DNA of 64,000 bases. It comes from Thermocrispum municipale DSM 44069. Lineage in GTDB: Bacteria > Actinomycetota > Actinomycetes > Mycobacteriales > Pseudonocardiaceae. The stretch is from contig NZ_ATYT01000004.1 in NCBI RefSeq assembly GCF_000427825.1, positions 85,399 through 149,398 of the forward strand, in the 5' to 3' direction. Of the stretch, positions 63,835 through 64,000 are shown piece by piece. The notes under the pieces are model-generated. The model saw only the letters and a list, made by a program, of their open reading frames with translations. It made no database searches and was not told where the DNA came from. The position numbers and the translations under genes are program-made. Within the stretch, counting starts at the first letter, position 1. Each line of letters starts with the position of its first letter.

Positions 63835-64000
63835 CACAGCTCGATCCCCAACCTGCGGGCGCTGCGCTTACGCTTGCGCGCGGCCCGTGTCTTGCGCAGC
63901 CGCTTGACCAGCATCGGGTCCGCGCGCAGCGCCCGTTCGGTGTCCAGCAGCCGGTTCAGCAGCTGGTAGTAGCGGGTCGACGACATGCCGAACTGCTCAC
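63834..64000 (-). CDS. DUF3263 protein, 3' part (runs off the right edge)
   Basis: Reading from the edge: EQFGMSSTRYYQLLNRLLDT, then ERALRADPMLVKRLRKTRAARKRKR and RRLGIEL before TGA. The FGxSxTRYYQLLNRLLD segment is the conserved helix of DUF3263, a small helix-turn-helix family that precedes the LytR_C gene in actinobacteria (Rv0430). The N-terminus lies outside the window. Confidence 0.85.
   Translation of the reverse strand, partial: EQFGMSSTRYYQLLNRLLDTERALRADPMLVKRLRKTRAARKRKRSARRLGIEL

Overview
The window is a high-GC actinobacterial chromosome segment, most likely from the Pseudonocardiaceae (Amycolatopsis/Saccharopolyspora-like). The evidence is gene content: SepH, DUF2537, DUF2530, DUF3027 and DUF2771 genes, an actinobacterial XPB helicase, an RpfA with a structured leader, a stand-alone GroEL2 under CIRCE control, a conservon, and frequent GTG starts. 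Gene order in two blocks matches, from memory, Mycobacterium tuberculosis: bases ~9.5-46.8 kb correspond to Rv0889c-Rv0861c (citA, serC, sepH, rRNA methylase, marR, DUF2530/DUF3027, MFS, cold shock, moaA/moaD/rpfA/moaE/mog/moaC, Rv0863, Rv0862c, XPB) and ~50-64 kb to Rv0440-Rv0430 (groEL2, moeA2, psd, pssA, AAA ATPase, LytR_C, DUF3263). Lineage-specific genes are inserted between and before these blocks. No tRNA, rRNA, IS element, prophage or CRISPR was seen.

Layout. 0.3-4.8 kb: a type-VII-secretion-like cassette (WXG100-like protein, WXG-toxin-like protein, accessory protein, two paralogous membrane proteins and a decayed third copy). 4.9-8.3 kb: EntS-like exporter, then a cluster of duplicated and broken lipoprotein genes. 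8.6-13.8 kb: pdxH, citA, a beta-lactamase-family hydrolase, an ABC ATPase relic, serC. 14-18.9 kb: sepH facing a TrmH-DUF2537-MmcQ-MOSC operon, then a glutamate-cysteine-ligase-family gene. 19-27 kb: sodA, a possible iron-controlled small RNA, marR, conserved actinobacterial genes, a cold-shock gene and an unusual DUF742 fusion.

27-37 kb is a molybdenum region: a Mop-domain regulator, modA-modB-modC and a metallophosphatase in one minus-strand operon, divergent from moaA-moaD; after rpfA come a mog-moaE fusion and moaC, and moeA lies at 55 kb. Together they cover molybdate uptake and most steps of molybdopterin cofactor assembly. 37-47 kb: malic enzyme, Rv0863/Rv0862c-like genes, a conservon (giant sensor kinase, roadblock, DUF742) without an adjacent GTPase, a substrate-binding lipoprotein and XPB helicase.

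47-64 kb: DJ-1/PfpI, menC-like, PspC and DUF5701 genes; groEL2 with two CIRCE operators; a secreted protein; a PknB-type kinase with an AIM24 gene; moeA; psd-pssA (phosphatidylethanolamine synthesis); a Cdc48-like double AAA ATPase; then an accessory module with two small genes, an HTH-DUF5919-like regulator, a NUDIX hydrolase and an HD hydrolase; finally a LytR_C protein and the truncated DUF3263 gene at the right edge.

Most starts were chosen by Shine-Dalgarno spacing and overlap with the upstream gene; functions rest on motif recognition without database searches.
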